Under the pieces are notes generated by a model. It saw only the letters and a program-made list of their open reading frames with translations, searched no databases and had not been told where the DNA came from. Positions 42,376 through 55,763 of a stretch of DNA of 64,000 nucleotides are shown one piece after another. The stretch covers positions 62,001-126,000 of the forward strand of contig ADNK01000904.1 of assembly GCA_000320545.1 (NCBI GenBank), given 5' to 3'. The stretch comes from Bigelowiella natans CCMP2755. Its lineage: Eukaryota; Cercozoa; Chlorarachniophyceae. Each line of letters opens with the position of its first letter. Position 1 is the first letter of the stretch. Both the position numbers and the translations under genes were made by a program.

Positions 42376-42535
42376 TCAACATGCTGATGAATCAGGATAT
42401 GGAGTGGGCAAATTTGTTTACCTCATAATTTTGTAGAAGCAAAGAGATTATTTGCCAATTTTTGAAATGCTTTCCTACCCCCCCCCCTGCATGCTATCCG
42501 GTCAGGAACAGCGAAGGGATTCACGTTATTTGAGA

Positions 42536-42569
<34 letters not shown>

Positions 42570-43844
42570 GATGATGATGATGTTGTTGTTGTTAAAATAT
42601 CACACCATCATTATTCTACATTTGAACGAGTTTTGACTAGTCTAAAACTCAAAATTGATGCTTGAATTTCTAAATTTCTACAATGTCGATGCATTCTGTG
42701 CAAAAATGCATGTGCCACCTTTCTAAAACATTCAAAATTTGGTCAGTCCACAAGGCTAGAAGTTGTGCCTCAAATTTATCACCCAGACAACAACAGAGAG
42801 AGAACGCTGATTGAGCGGCATCACGGCCACAAGACCAAAATGACAGGACAATTCGACGATGTGAGCATTGTTCATTGTTCTGGCGCATGTGGATTTGATC
42901 AACGCTGTGTTGTTCATTGTTCATTGTGCGTTGTTCATTGTTCACTGTTCACTCCGTCGGCGGCTGTCCGCACGGTGTCGATCGGGAAAATGGCGAACCT
43001 GTTGGCTCAAGCGTGCAACGATGCTCATCAACGCTGGCACAATCAGTGGTTGTCAAAGTGGGCTGGGGTGGATCTTGGGTCGGTTGATTCCAGCCAGTCA
43101 GTCCAGTGCCCGGAGGTGCACCTGAACACGCAGGCTAGCAGGGTGCTTTGTCTTTTGGCACACCTCCTTCATTCGTTCAGCTTGATTCTTCCACCCCTTC
43201 TTTTTCTTCCAGATCTCCCCTCGTTCCTTCGACCGTGGCATTGCAATTTGTTCCTTCCGCCAGCGCTGCCCTGAATCACACTCTCACACAATGCGGCAGC
43301 TGTGTTCTTGTGCTTCACTGCGATTGCGCCAGTTGTGACGCCCGCTGACCCGCTAGCCCGCACAGCCCGAACGTGACGTCATCCAGTCATCACAGGTCTG
43401 CCATGTCTTTCGTTTTCATCAACATGAATGATCTTTTCCCCAAAAATTGATGTCTTGTCTGGAATCTCACACAGTGTGTTCACACCAATCTAGCAATGCT
43501 GGCAATGCTGAAATGCGGTCGTCGAGGCGAAGGGAGAGCAAGGCAAACTTGCACATCGCTCGATGTGCATCGGAAGACGTCGCAGAATGTGCTGCGCTGT
43601 CTGTGAGTCCAGCGAAATGGCATCGTCGCTGCATCGGGGTGACAGCAAAATTGCAATGCATCACCCCCACATGCACATCTAGACATGCTGCGCATGGCCT
43701 TGCTAGCTGGCATTCTAGCATTGCCAATGTGTTCTCCAGTTCTCACCGAAAAAATGAATGACAAACTTTGCACATATGACTTGTCGCACATCACACATTG
43801 CGCTGCATGTAGCGAGCAAAATGTAACCATTTATTAGATTAGCT
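42376..43844. other. Long spacer with (GTT)n and heptamer repeats
   Basis: (GTT)n at about 42538-42570; heptamer array at 42868-42951; then CpG- and GCATGC-rich spacer sequence to about 43800. Open frames on both strands (for example 42765-43274) track the repeats and have no splice-supported structure. Confidence 0.5.
42868..42951 (+). repeat. Heptamer minisatellite (GTTCATT)n
   Basis: About 9 imperfect GTTCATT units interrupted by unique sequence. The reverse complement, GAACAAT in register, differs by two positions from the GAACATC unit at 19092. Confidence 0.8.
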
Positions 43845-46771
43845 CTAATCCTCATCATCTTCGCTGCTACTGGAATCAAAATCAACCGATATGGTCAATC
43901 CTGCTTCACCGCTACCTTTACCTCCAGTCTGAATCTTGAGCTCGGCCTGGCGACACTCATCAAGTTCCGTTTGAAACACAGGCTGATGAACCACAATGTG
44001 GGATGAAAGATCTTAGAAAATGCAGCAATTTAAAAAATGCGAAAAGGCAAGAAGTAGCCGCAGGGTTAGCCCAGAAGATACTGCTATATTTTCATTCACC
44101 TTTTTCCCATCGAAATCCCCTTTATCTGCCACTGCAATAACGACATGATCGGGACACTGACCGAGTATCTCGGCTACTGGGCCCTTGTTGCTTCCCTTTG
44201 ACCTTTTCCTGCTTTTCTTCTTCTTCTTTTTACGTCGTCTGCGACCCGTCGCTGCTTGCCACTCGAGATTTTTTTGACCTTTAAGCAGTTTCCAGGTAAA
44301 ATTCCGGCTTTGGTAAAATGCCAGCACCATGTTCTCGAGCAGAATATTGCCAAAGGCCTGTCATTGTGTTATTGTAAGTGGAAAATGAACTACCTCAAAC
44401 ATTGAAAGATAGATTAGTAAGCAGTTGGTAAGTACAATTACTATTATTACAATTTGCGATGTTTGTAACAAGAGAGGAGGTGCAATGTGATCATCTTAGT
44501 CAATTCCTCCGTCAAATCAAGGAAAAGACATGACGACAACACTTGGCCAAGAATATCATTAAGCACCTCTTTTGCAGCAACCCTTTCTTTGAAGTCGGAG
44601 AGAGTGTCATTTTTGTTGTCCACACGCTCAACGATCATAGGGTATGGCTTTCCGTATAAACGACTCTGAAGACCAAAAAAAAGTAAAAGAGGGCAAAATC
44701 ATACACATAATCGCATACACTCTTGCAAACAACAAGCACACAACTGGATATGACATCGAACGATCACCTTCGCATTGTATCTTCGAAGAAGCACTACTTT
44801 CCAGTTCTTATGCTCTGGATCAGGAATGGGAACGATGATAACACCAACTTTCCTCTCCCCTGACTCGCCAATACTCGATGATCCGTTTTTCCACACACGG
44901 CCCTGTACGATATATAGAAGTAGAAGATAAAGACATATATGGAGGATGAATAGGATAAGAAGGGCGATAGTGGGGGATGGCTTAGGAGGGCTATCCTTCC
45001 TCATTTCAATTTTCTGGTTATTTTAAGACAGACCGGTAAGAAATCATCGTCCAGAAATGTCAGACGCATGTTGATTGCTGGCGGCGTGTCGACTTTGATC
45101 GATTTAAGCTTCTTTTCCAGTAGTGAAAGTGCGGTTACACGAATGTCGTCCACCTCACTCGCTCTGATATTATTCGGAAGGAGACAATCGACAAACACAA
45201 GCACACACAGTAAAATACATAATAAATGTTTGAGAGTTGAAGAAACTTTAGATAGCAGTAGTAGCAATAGTATCTTCCTCTTTTCCTCACCAGCATTGGA
45301 AAGGAAACAGTCAAGATCTCGGGACAATGATACACAAATATTTCATTCCTATTGGCTCTCCTCATCCCTGCCCTACTTGTACGGCTACTGCTACATTTAG
45401 CACTTTTACCTAGATACGATGACACTTCCTAACTGTCGCCATTCCCCTGGAAGTGGGCGCCTCGCTTCTCCCAAGTCATCGTCACCAGTATTGTCACCAG
45501 TATCTTGTGTCGAGTTCTTATTATCTACCTTTCCATCCTCTTGCTGCTGTTTCTTCTTTGGCGAAGTAATATTGAGCGATTCGAACAAGCCTGTCACCAT
45601 ATCCACAGCACTTCCAACTACTTGCTCTCCAAATGACCTATCGTGTTTGTTATCTCCAGGGTCCTCTACTTCCATCGCTTCATCGACACTGCAGTCGCCG
45701 CCCCCTTCCCCCGCTTCTGCTGCCACCAGTGCTTGTCTGAAAGGTGAGTTTTTGGGAACATATAGATGTAGTGTAATTCGCATGTCATCACGCTTGACTC
45801 TCTCCAGCCACACCCTCTGGCCCTGGTCCATCTGGTAGCTGCTCAGCTCGTCGCTCTTGCCCTTAACTTCTTCGCCTGGATTGGCGATGAAGGCGGTTGG
45901 ATCATGATCAGTTGGAGATATGCGTAAGGCGTATTGTGCCGGGAGCCTTCCATCGTCGCTCCCCTCCGCCTCATGAGTCTTATTATTATTATTATTATTC
46001 CTCTCTCCTTTAAGGAGCCCGTACATCCCTCGAATTTGCTCTTTCAGCTTGTGGGGGCTGATACATTCAGGTACACAGATATGTTGGTACTTGGACGATG
46101 ATGATTCTGGAGAGGAGGAGGAGGAAGGTACGTTGCTTGCAACACGGAGGGCGAGGTAACCTCTCGGTGGTTGTGGGCGCGCTACTCTGTTCAACGTGTA
46201 CTTGGAGGTCTTCAGGTTTATGAACTCTAGCGGTGTATTATCCGGAAGAAATTGCTCCTCCCCAGCCTCGATCCTGTCTCCTTCTCCATCGTTGCTTTTG
46301 TCATCATTTTTATTCGAGTTTCCCAGGATGACCCTGCTGCCACCGTAGTCTTGGCAATATTGATTCATCCGTTGATTGCCGACAGGCAGTGGCGGGAAGC
46401 ACCCACCTTGCTGCATTGCTAAGCGTAACTGTCCTATTGTATTTAGCCCCTCCATGTAGTACCTGCCATCCAGAGTGAGTGAGGGAGCAAAGAAAAGTCG
46501 ATGAGATCATGACGACAGGGAGGAAGAACGAATTAAAAAAGTGCGTATCATCTCGCTATAAAATTCACACGCTCTCTATTAACACTAATATCGGTACTTT
46601 TCTGGGATATCATCAGGAAGAGCGTGCTGCCTGAGATGATCGTGGAGAAGCAACTCATAACAGTCCCTCGTACGCCTTTTCAACTCCGACGCAACCCACG
46701 CCTCTTCCTCCTCCTTCATAACAAACACCATGGAATATCATCACCCTGCTGTGAGTGGGATAGAGAGCTTC

Positions 46772-46813
<42 letters not shown>

Positions 46814-48948
46814 CGAGAAGGTTATGTTTTGATAGAGGGGCAAGCTACGTTCTCTGATGTAGTCAACACCAAACAGCGACTTTGGTGAGTAATTTAAAAC
46901 CTTGGTAGAGGTTGCTATCGTTGATCTTCTCCTTATGCACACAAAGAGCTCATCCTCCTCCTCAAGTCCCATCTCTATCAATGTTTTCCCATCTGCCACC
47001 TCAGAGGCGACGCACACGCGCTCAAATTTGCTTCGGCCCTTGTTTTTCTTCCGTTTTTCACGATAAACTGCGATATCGTCAATGTGTCCACCCCCATTAC
47101 TGCCCCCATGTTTACTCTCTGAGGCTGTTCTTTTCCCACTAACACCAGGGAGGGAAATTGATCCAAGTCCGAGCAGAAAGGGCTCAAACGTAGACCACTT
47201 TTCCTGCTTTTTGGCCTTTACACGCCCCCATCTCCTCGGAGCTGCTTCTGCATCATCACCCTCCTTTGAGTCAGTATTTGTCGGAGAGAGGAAAGTGATG
47301 GCAAGCCACAGATCTTCTTCTCTCTCTTTCTGTTGTCGCTCCTTTTGCAAGTACCAGTCAGGCAGCTGGGGAAGCGCTGGAGCCAAGGGTTGCAATGCTA
47401 CCCTCTTTTTTGTCTTGTTTACATCATCTGGTTTAGAAACCGAGCCATTGGCAGCAGATCCCTTCTCCTCCCTCTCCTTATCATTAACGCCTTCTGCACG
47501 ACGAACGATGCCAAGGGTAGATCTCTTGCGGTACACTAGTATGTATGCACATTCATCCCTTCTTGGCTGCTTGCCTCTCTTTTTCCTACCCCCTCCTCCC
47601 CCGCTCGATGAGTCACCGCCATATTGCTTCTCGAGCTCGCTAACGTCGATGGGAGTTACTTTTGAGTCGTTGAAGTCAAACCTAAACAACGTAATCATCA
47701 AAGCAAAAGGCAGTTGCAGAGGAGAAGTAGGGATTGTCGGAATAGAAATGATGATGATAATGATGATGATGATGATGATATTAAATGATGTCTTGTTTCA
47801 TGTTCATGCTCACCATCCTCCGTAAGACTCGCCCGACTTGACAGATTGCTTAAGAGCATCACCATCATCAGCGGGATTTGAGCAGCTCTGGTCTTCCGAT
47901 GGAGGAGCCGAGGTGGAGGAGCATGGTGAGGCCTTCTCTTCTGCTTCTTTTGTCTTGACCTCGCACCCGTCATGCGTCTTTTCCTCACGTTCCTTTTCTT
48001 CCTTTGTGGTAGAAAGACTACAAACCATGGCTGTGAGCGTGTCCTTGTCGCTTGCCAGCTGCACCGTCTCATGGTTCATGATACGGAAGAAGTCGGGGTT
48101 TGCGCGACAGAAGTCAAGCATCTTTCCATGCCGTTTGCCGTAGCTACGAGACCAAGACTCCCCAGCCTTCAATGACAGACAGTAAAAGAGTAATTTTTAT
48201 CGATGATGACCATCACGACAAGAATGAATTGAATATATCTAGTAGTAGCGTCAAAGTTGGGTTACTAAATCTACATCATTACATACTGCAGCTAATGAAC
48301 GCACTGAAGATGACCATTGCTATGTTCACGATCAACAAGAGAGACGGTTGTCGTCGTGTATATATACTCCTGTCGTCCAGCACTAACTACAACGACGACT
48401 ACTGCTGCTGCTGCTGCTCCTACAACTACTCTTCTACTTGTACTTCTGTACACTACTATCACTCGTTTTATTATTAGTGCAACCTGCCGCTTGAACTCCA
48501 TCCCTAAGGCCTGTATTCGCGAGGTACGGAAGACGGCCTATTTATTCATAAACACCACAAGCAACCATAACCACCAAAGTTACCGCTTCAGCGTGGAAAA
48601 CAACGTATACAAGTGAAAAGGGAGACGTGGCAAGGGAGAGTGCAAATCAAACCTCTCCCTCCTCCTCATTTATCTACCTGAATCATGAGGGCCAAAGCTT
48701 GCAGGCGACTCGCTTTGTCGTCTTCGGACATCTTACTATGCAGTTGATGCTGCTGATGCTTCTGTTCTCTCTTTGGACGGGGGGAGACTGACGATTTCCT
48801 TCCCCTCTTCGACGACGAAGGAGGAGAGGACAAAGAGTGTGCGACCTCGTGGTGCATATCCCTTATATACCTGGGCAGCGCAGAAAAACGAGACGAAAAG
48901 AGGAACGATCACGAAGACAATATGCCACCATACGAATATTGGGAGATG

Positions 48949-49008
<60 letters not shown>

Positions 49009-50899
49009 GGTTAAATGCTCGTGCATCCATCTCCATCATCATCGTCATCATCATATGATTCTTCTTACGCGTGGTAGTGGCCGGAGTTAGCACTGCCTGA
49101 GTGTAGCACGACAGAGAGCAAGTCATATACGGTCTTCTTTGAGGCCTTCTTAGTCTTGCTGCCTGCTGCTTCTCTTGCTTGGTCATCACCAGTCAGCTCT
49201 TCTTCTCCTTCTTCTTCTTCCACTACTTCAAGCGATAACACTTTCGGGAAGGAGAACCGATCTCCGATCTTGATCCTTTAGCAATACGAGGTAAGTCATC
49301 ACAAAGAAGAGTTCTCGCACACGCTTGAACAGATATGCGTGTATGTGCATGTAAGGAGGCTAGTTATCACCACAGCTCAGCATTACTTTTTGAATTTATT
49401 TTCGGATGTTGGGGTCATCATCATTATCATCATCATCATCTATTCCCACCTTGTATTTCTGTTCCAATCGAACGAGAAACGGTTCATACAAATTGTCAGC
49501 ACTGGCGGCAACTGCATATAAGGTAAGAGACATCAAAATTAATTACATCACATCGCATCGCCCATCATCTGCAACACCAACCAGAGAGATCATAAGCCTA
49601 ATATTCATTTTTCTTTTGGTTTGTTCCCCTCCTCTTCCCCAATCTTTCATCGCATTTTGCTCGATGCTGACCTTCTTCATCCGAAAGCGCTTGATAGCGT
49701 CCACCTTCTTCTGGCAGCAGTAGCATCGGTACTGGTTGCCTCCAGTCAATTGCTCTGGCGCGAGGTATGACTTAAGGCTGTCTTCCAAGGATGGAAATCC
49801 CTGTACGTCGACCGTCAGAGTTCTCTCCACCGTATCGCGCTTGCTGAGAAATTGTAAATGTATTATTCTTAATGTCCCAAATGCTACTTCTTCCTCATCG
49901 TACTCTCATGCGTTCTTCATAAAATTCTTTCGATCCGTACATTTAAATCAAATTGCAAACCACACCTGATATTTCCGCACTCTTTGCATTGCACCTCCTG
50001 AGACACACCAATTTCATAGGTGCGGCTGATGAGGTCACCACCGCTGGTGTTCTTAAGACTCTTCTCGATAGCTTCCAGGAGCACCATGTTGAGCTCCGAA
50101 AGATCGTGTTGCTGCCGCACTTGGTTTTCATTCCATCCGAAGCTGTCTGTTAAATCGCTCGTTTTCACGCTGGTCTCCCGATTCTCTGTCTGGAGCTGTG
50201 AGGAGGAAACCGCAACATAACAAGCTTAATATTTATGTTTATGTATATTTAAATATGTATATGTGTATATTTCTATATATATGCCCCTACCCTCCAACAC
50301 ATAAACACATGCAACCTATTTATATACCTTAGCAAACAGCTGTTGTAGTTCTATTGGTATACGACGCTCTTTTGTGCGCGTCTGCTGGGCTGTACGAACA
50401 CAAGGTACCATCGATTATTGCAGCGTTGACAACAGGGAAAGAAGTATGACCTTCATTTTGAGACGAACCATGATCTTTCAACCCTGTGGGGTTAATTGGG
50501 ATTAATAAGATACTCTCGATCAACACGGGGAAAGTGCTACCAAGTTCGTGTCCGGGAACTCGAAAGATGGCCTCTCTAAACTCTGGGGTCATATACCTAT
50601 TTAACGATAACGTGGGAAGTGGAATGTTTAAGTTTTGATGAATTAATTTTGGCATTCATTGAAAATTGGATTCCTACATCGTTTGCAGGAGAGAATTAAG
50701 GTAGCACGTTGCGCCCCTGTTTACGATCAAGTTCACACACATAAGTTGCTCCATCGAAAATGGATATAATCGCATTCTGGTGAGAACCATCAAGTATTCC
50801 TGACATTGTACATTGGTAGAATAAGGAGGATATTTGACTCAACTGGTTACTGAGCCCCAGGAAGCGTTTGCGTTTGGTCATCCCGGTCTTTGTCTCCAT
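43845..50899 (-). CDS. Ubiquitin carboxyl-terminal hydrolase, USP47-like (C19), 19 exons
   Basis: Removes ubiquitin from proteins. Exons: 50899-50844, 50716-50678, 50596-50541, 50389-50328, 50195-49966, 49843-49672, 49511-49450, 49275-49069, 48870-48678, 48510-48484, 48166-47814, 47681-46868, 46713-46598, 46462-45410, 45163-45034, 44902-44768, 44665-44543, 44357-44100, 43982-43845; 1407 residues, close to USP47. Cys box FLGLSNQGATCYLNSLLQTM with catalytic Cys23; then IPIELQQLFAK, LTDSFGWNENQVRQQHDLSEL, EVQCKECG, LTGGNQYRCYCCQKKVDAI, LPPVLTICMNRFSFDW, the His box VVLHSGSANSGHYHAYI (His about 292) and ECAYILVYRKR. The C-terminal half holds several ubiquitin-like regions (SRLYGKPYPMIVERVD) and ends in an acidic SSSSEDDED tail. 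The catalytic Asn/Asp box is broken by a charged insert (48166-47814). The junction 46868/46713 is the least sure: keeping VDYIRE would require a non-GT donor. Confidence 0.93.
46773..46807. repeat. (GA)n microsatellite in a USP intron
   Basis: Lies in the intron between exons 12 and 13 of the USP gene. Confidence 0.9.
48949..49004. repeat. (AT)n microsatellite in a USP intron
   Basis: About 56 bp of AT between the His-box exon and the next exon. Confidence 0.9.
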
Positions 50900-51719
50900 G
50901 TTGAGACACTAAAGCCCAGAGAGTTTCGAAGGCCTTGTGATCGATCGCAGTGAAAATTCCCGTGCTCGCTTTTTCCTGGTGCAAGTACCTCGGGCGTGTT
51001 CGCGGAGATGTCTTGAGAAAGCCGTAATTGTTTATCCGTTGCAAGATCCTAGTAGTCGACATAAATGCTCCCAAATTTCATCAAACAAAGGGCGTTTTGT
51101 CCTTGAGACATTATCAAAAATGAATCTTGATCTATTAATCAAGTTAAGATTCATTGCAGGAGAAGGGCTTGCAGTTGAATTGTTGCTGTCGCTGTTGAGG
51201 TGCTTTCATTGCACACGTGCACTTGTCAGCATGTTGCAAGCACTAGAGCAGTGTGATGACATGCACAGACTCGGCAATCGTTGTTGCATGAAACAATTGC
51301 GCAGTGGGTAGTCAACATGGCAAATCATGCCGCTCATGATTTGACTTGCAGCTGGTGGGCAGATCGCTTGTGAACGCAGATCGCTCATTGTGAACGCAGA
51401 TCGATGCCACAGTGGACAGCTGCGCGAGCGAACACGCTGACCCGCACTCGCATGCTGCATGATTCGCTAGCCACAGCCAGATGACAGGCCTACAACAAGC
51501 ACAAACTCTCCTTGGATGCGAGAGTGCATCGCACTGCACTTGATCAGCGCATCGCTAGATCGTGTCGTCGCCATTGCGGCGCCGTGCATGTGCACGCAGG
51601 GATTTTGTCAGCATGACGATGTGACGATGAAAGCTCACTGATACTGGACTGTGTGTGTTAATTGAGAAGCGACACGATGATGATCGAGAGGTCCTCGCAT
51701 GTGCATTTTTGCATTTTTG
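50900..51719. other. Spacer between two same-strand genes
   Basis: 51160-51700 has the CpG/GCATGC spacer composition. The open frame on the minus strand at 51074-50847 directly precedes the USP start in another frame and may include its 5' untranslated region; coding is not shown. Confidence 0.45.
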
Positions 51720-53565
51720 TCATTTGACTGAGGTCCCATTTCGCTTCAAATCCGCAAGAGCATCTTTTGCAAAATCCATTGCCATTTTTTGGGTCACTTT
51801 CATCATCTCTCCCTAAACCAATTAAGCACAGTACCAATGAATCGAACTTGCTGATGGAAAGACACCACTGTTCTCACCTCCGAGATCGCCTCCCTTGAAT
51901 CATCGCCTGAGGCCCACCTTCGTTGAAATACCAAATTGACGAAATCAAATGTAGCTAGCTCGTGAATTCACATGCTCTCTTCTTTCTTCGGTATGTAAGA
52001 AGGCAAAAAACCTTTGGTAATCCTTTTCTAGTTCACCAAGAAACCATGGAAGGGCGAAGCTGATTATGGAACGCATGAACGTTGTGTAGAAAAATAGAAC
52101 TTTCACTTTTTGTCGATTCAAAGTGCATTAATACAAAACAAATTTGGGTGAGAATTATATTTGACAAGCGGATCAAAAGGGAGAAATAAACAGAAATCCT
52201 TAGTTTGGTGCGTACTTCATCATCTTTCCAAGCAGGAACTCCATAACTTTTGTCAACCTGTGAAAAACAAAAATGCAGCCCATTCTTCAGCTTGAAATTG
52301 AAAAATCATAACCATAAAAAGTGCCACAACATGTCGCCATCTCACAAACTAGCAACCGTGGCGGTAAGGTCCAGTCAATGTAGATATTGCAGATCAATTC
52401 AGCTGTCTTTTCATCGACTTCTTTGGCCGTCACCTTTTTTATGGAAATGTGGTAGCAACAGTGCGTCAGAATCAGGATAACTGTAGTAAAAACAGCAAAA
52501 GAGTAATAGCACAACCTTATTTGCCCACTCCATCGTCTGAAATAGTGCGTTAACTTGATTCAGCATCCGTTTGGGCTCCCCAGTGACAGTTATAGAACGA
52601 AGGCGCTGCAAAGCTCCATCTGGGAGCTCTTCAACCTGCATCACTGCTCCGGGCCTCACACGGATGAAACGTAGCATAGACACTTCCCCTTTGGTTGAGA
52701 TGAATGCATTGCAATGTAACAACAGATTGTGATGGCAAGAAACGGGCAAAGGAGAAGAATCTAGTTAGTATCGAAACTCACATGAAGGCGCTGATACATA
52801 TACATAAGCGAAATATTAGGGAATAGGAGCAACATGATCAGTTGATTCAGGCACTTGAAAACCAAAAAAACCTAAAATTGTAAGAGAGATATACCCATGT
52901 CAATGTTAAAGTTCCCGCCTTCACGGGTCACCTGGCTGTGAGAAATTGTATCCAAATTACAAAGATAGCAAACTCCCCCGATCTGCATTCACCCCTCAAT
53001 TTTTTGTTGTAAAGTGATGTGAATACGTGGTACGTACTTCCCATCCAAGAGATTATACTTCTCCGCCGGTAATTTGACATACTCTGAAAGGGGTCGCTCT
53101 CCCTGAAAACCAGGATCACCATCCGATCTCAGAGCGCATAGAATCGGTGAGAAGTGTTGAAAAGTAGATATGTAGTAAATGTATGTGTGGTTCCAACAAC
53201 GTCGCGACCTGCTCCACCCGTTTGCTGAAGGTTAAGTTCAAGTTTAAGTTTTTATCTAACGGGGAGGGAGATGACTTGGACCCTTCGCCACGTACATTTA
53301 AGTGAAACTGCCGTATTAACGGCCTACGTACAGTCCTCAAGCTACAAATATACATAAAAATGAGTCATTAGGTCCTTTTGCACTAAAAATTGAAAATGAC
53401 ACTAAGACGAGTCCCCTACCTCCCCATGAGAATCGAAGGGAATCGGACATTTGCCTTTGGCCTGTCGTAAATGGAGCGCTGCTTTTGTACGCCAATGGTA
53501 TTCCTCGCTGTTCTCACACCTCCGCCTACTGCAAATAGCGCTGTGAGAAGCAGCGCGGCTAGCAT
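51720..53565 (-). CDS. DUF1997 family protein, 10 exons
   Basis: DUF1997 (PF09366) proteins occur in plants, algae and cyanobacteria; their activity is unknown. Exons: 53565-53420, 53341-53209, 53102-53038, 52935-52895, 52688-52516, 52433-52357, 52257-52216, 52059-52012, 51917-51878, 51812-51720; 285 residues, in phase. Family marks: ERPLSEYVKLPAEKYNLLDG, FNIDMGEVSMLRFIRVRP, LRSITVTGEPKRM, and a C-terminal part RLTKVMEFLLGKMMNFALPWFLGELEKDYQRWASGD that matches plant members (usual: LMLPRF...QLVKDYQAWASGD). The start at 53565 gives a hydrophobic leader (MLAALLLTALFAVGGGVRTA) followed by a basic region, as expected for import into a plastid surrounded by extra membranes or for secretion. The frame at exons 6-8 was fixed by this family resemblance. 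Confidence 0.88.
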
Positions 53566-54149
53566 CGGCACGTTAGTCGGATGGTGTGTTTTGCTCTGGT
53601 CTGCGGCCGTGGTACTGAGAAGCGGTCGTCGTACTCGGCACGCAACTGTGCATGATGTGATCGATACATGTACAACGACAGGCAGTTCATCGTCGTTCCA
53701 GGTCAAAACCCCCTTGTTTTTACCATTATTACCAATGAACAATGCAAGCAGGAGGACTGGCGCATCGACCAATGACAGGGAGGTAAATGCCCTGCTTTTG
53801 TTGGCGTTCGAACGCGTACTTTCTAGACTTTCCTGGATCGTTTGAGTTGTGCTCTAATAAATTGGGTTGTTCCAAATGTAGGCTGATTTTCACCCTACGA
53901 CAACGTACATAACATATCGCAATGGTCAAATCGATCATTTGTTGATTTGAAAGAAAAGCTCATGTCTGGAACTGTCTCCCCCTCCCCCTAGTCTGGTATG
54001 TCTTCCGCGCCAGAGATACGGGGTGTTCATCTCGCGCCACCGAATGAACGGAAGAAGTACGGATCGTTTGAAGGGGGAACCGAAGAAGCGAAACATGGTC
54101 GTCGCTGCGACCTTTTGTTGCAGTCCTTCATTCACACACCTGAGCAAAT
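53566..54149. promoter_or_regulatory. Divergent intergenic region
   Basis: Between the DUF1997 and transporter start codons; should hold both promoters. Overlapping open frames on both strands show no splice or family support. Confidence 0.4.
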
Positions 54150-55763
54150 ATGTCTGCTGTTGTCCGATTAGGAGCGGCCCAGTTGCTATTCCAAAGCTCC
54201 CCGTTTAATCCCGTAGTCAACAGATACGGCCTTTTGTCTTACGATCGAATAAAAGAAATCTCACTTTCTGGAATCTCAACTCCGATGCTCCAGGGCTCGA
54301 AAGCAGGCGATGTTTCGCCGAGGCTCCTAGACGAGGCATCCGTCTCATCCAAAACTACTTTTCGTTCGCTCCTCTCAGTCGCACATACCGCTGTATATTT
54401 ACCACCTGGTGAATGTACAATGGCGATGACGATATTCAATATGGCAAATTGTCTCATTGGCTCAGGAATTCTTGGGTTACCATACGCACTGAAGGTACAG
54501 TTTCAATGATTGCCGCTAAGACCTCTACGCTCACATCAGCGTGTTCATAATAGGTAGGAGGCTGGTTTGGGCTTCTAATAATGTTCTTCACGACCACTAT
54601 CACTGCCTATACGGCGAAGGTAATCGGGAGATGCATTCAGCACCTGCTGGTTAAGTATCCTGGTGCGAACAAAGACAGATATCAAGACATGGCAGAGATG
54701 TGCTGCGAGAATAGGACGTTAGGAAAGATATTCCGAATTATTATAAATATCTCACTCGTACTGGAGCTATGGGGCTCGTGTTGCTCAAGAATAGTGCTTC
54801 AAGGCTCTAACTTGAACAAAGTCTTCCCGTCGTATTCAGAGCAATTTTTTATGGTTCTCTGCACGATTATTCTGATCCCAAGTGTCTTCATCGGCATGGA
54901 GTACTTGGCCTACCTATCCATGGCAGGTCTAACGTCCTCATCCTTGCTACTCGTAGGGATTCTCGCGGCAGGAGTAGATCAAGGCGTCGCGAACGACACA
55001 ATTTTGCTTGATTTGAAGGGCCTTCCGATGACCTTCGGTCTTATTCTCTTCTCCTATGCAGGCCATGCAGTGTTCCCACAGATCTATAGATCGATGGAGA
55101 ACAAGGAAGATTATTCTAGGTCAGTAGATTCGGCATTCTACATCTCCTTCGGCTTTTACGCCTTAATGGCAACTGGGGGCTACCTTTTCTGGGGTGCAAG
55201 TGTGCTCGATCAGGTAATTGTTGTCACTTCGTCTATTTCTTCCCATTCTTTCATTTTAACTTTGATCTTATTACTGAACGGGCGGTGTTGCTCTTCATAC
55301 ACAACAGATAACTCTAAATCTTCCCCAAGGACCTTTATCCCACGCCCTGATCTTGCTGATGGTGCTGAACAACATGCTGTCTTATCCTCTCACCATGACA
55401 GCCCCTATCGAAGCAACAGAGGAAGTTCTTGGTCTCACCTCGATTCGTGTTGCGAAACCCTTCACGTTTTTCGTTGGCAGCCTTATCCTCCGGTCATCGC
55501 TGGTGCTTGGCACCTTGGGAGTAGCACTAGGAGTATCCAACTTTGCTTCAATCGCCACATTTATCGGAGCAGTGTTCACAATGTCTGTTTCTCTGATTTT
55601 TCCAGCCGTGATTCTGCTAAAAATGATGTATTTTAACTTGCCATCAAATCTGAGACAAAGTGAAGGCCTAGGCCTTAGTGAGGTGATTTTTAATTTATTT
55701 CTTATATTTGTTGGAGTCTTCGGAATGATCACTGGGGTAGCATCTATTTTCCATCAAGAATAG
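54150..55763 (+). CDS. Amino-acid transporter, AAAP/SLC36-38-like
   Basis: A proton- or sodium-coupled amino-acid permease of the AAAP (Aa_trans, PF01490) family with about 11 membrane spans. Exons 54150-54494, 54554-55213 and 55308-55763 join in phase to 486 residues. The hallmark TM1 motif is FNMANCLIGSGILGLPYALK at the end of exon 1, then GGWFGLLIMFFTTTITAYTA, LELWGSCCSRIVLQGSNL, the TM6 region FSYAGHAVFPQIYRSMENK, and GPLSHALILLMVLNNMLSYPLTMTAP. An N-terminal cytosolic domain of about 90 residues precedes TM1. This organisation is typical of vacuolar or lysosomal members. Substrate not inferable. Continuous open frames after 55213 and before 55308 are intron read-through. Confidence 0.94.

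Noticed and set aside
42765-43830. Long frames on both strands, one containing CVVHCSLCVVHCSL
   Set aside because: Generated by the heptamer array and CpG-rich spacer; no splice-supported structure.
50847-51074. 75-residue frame immediately before the USP start
   Set aside because: In a different frame from the Cys-box exon and no splice joins it; kept only as possible 5' untranslated region.
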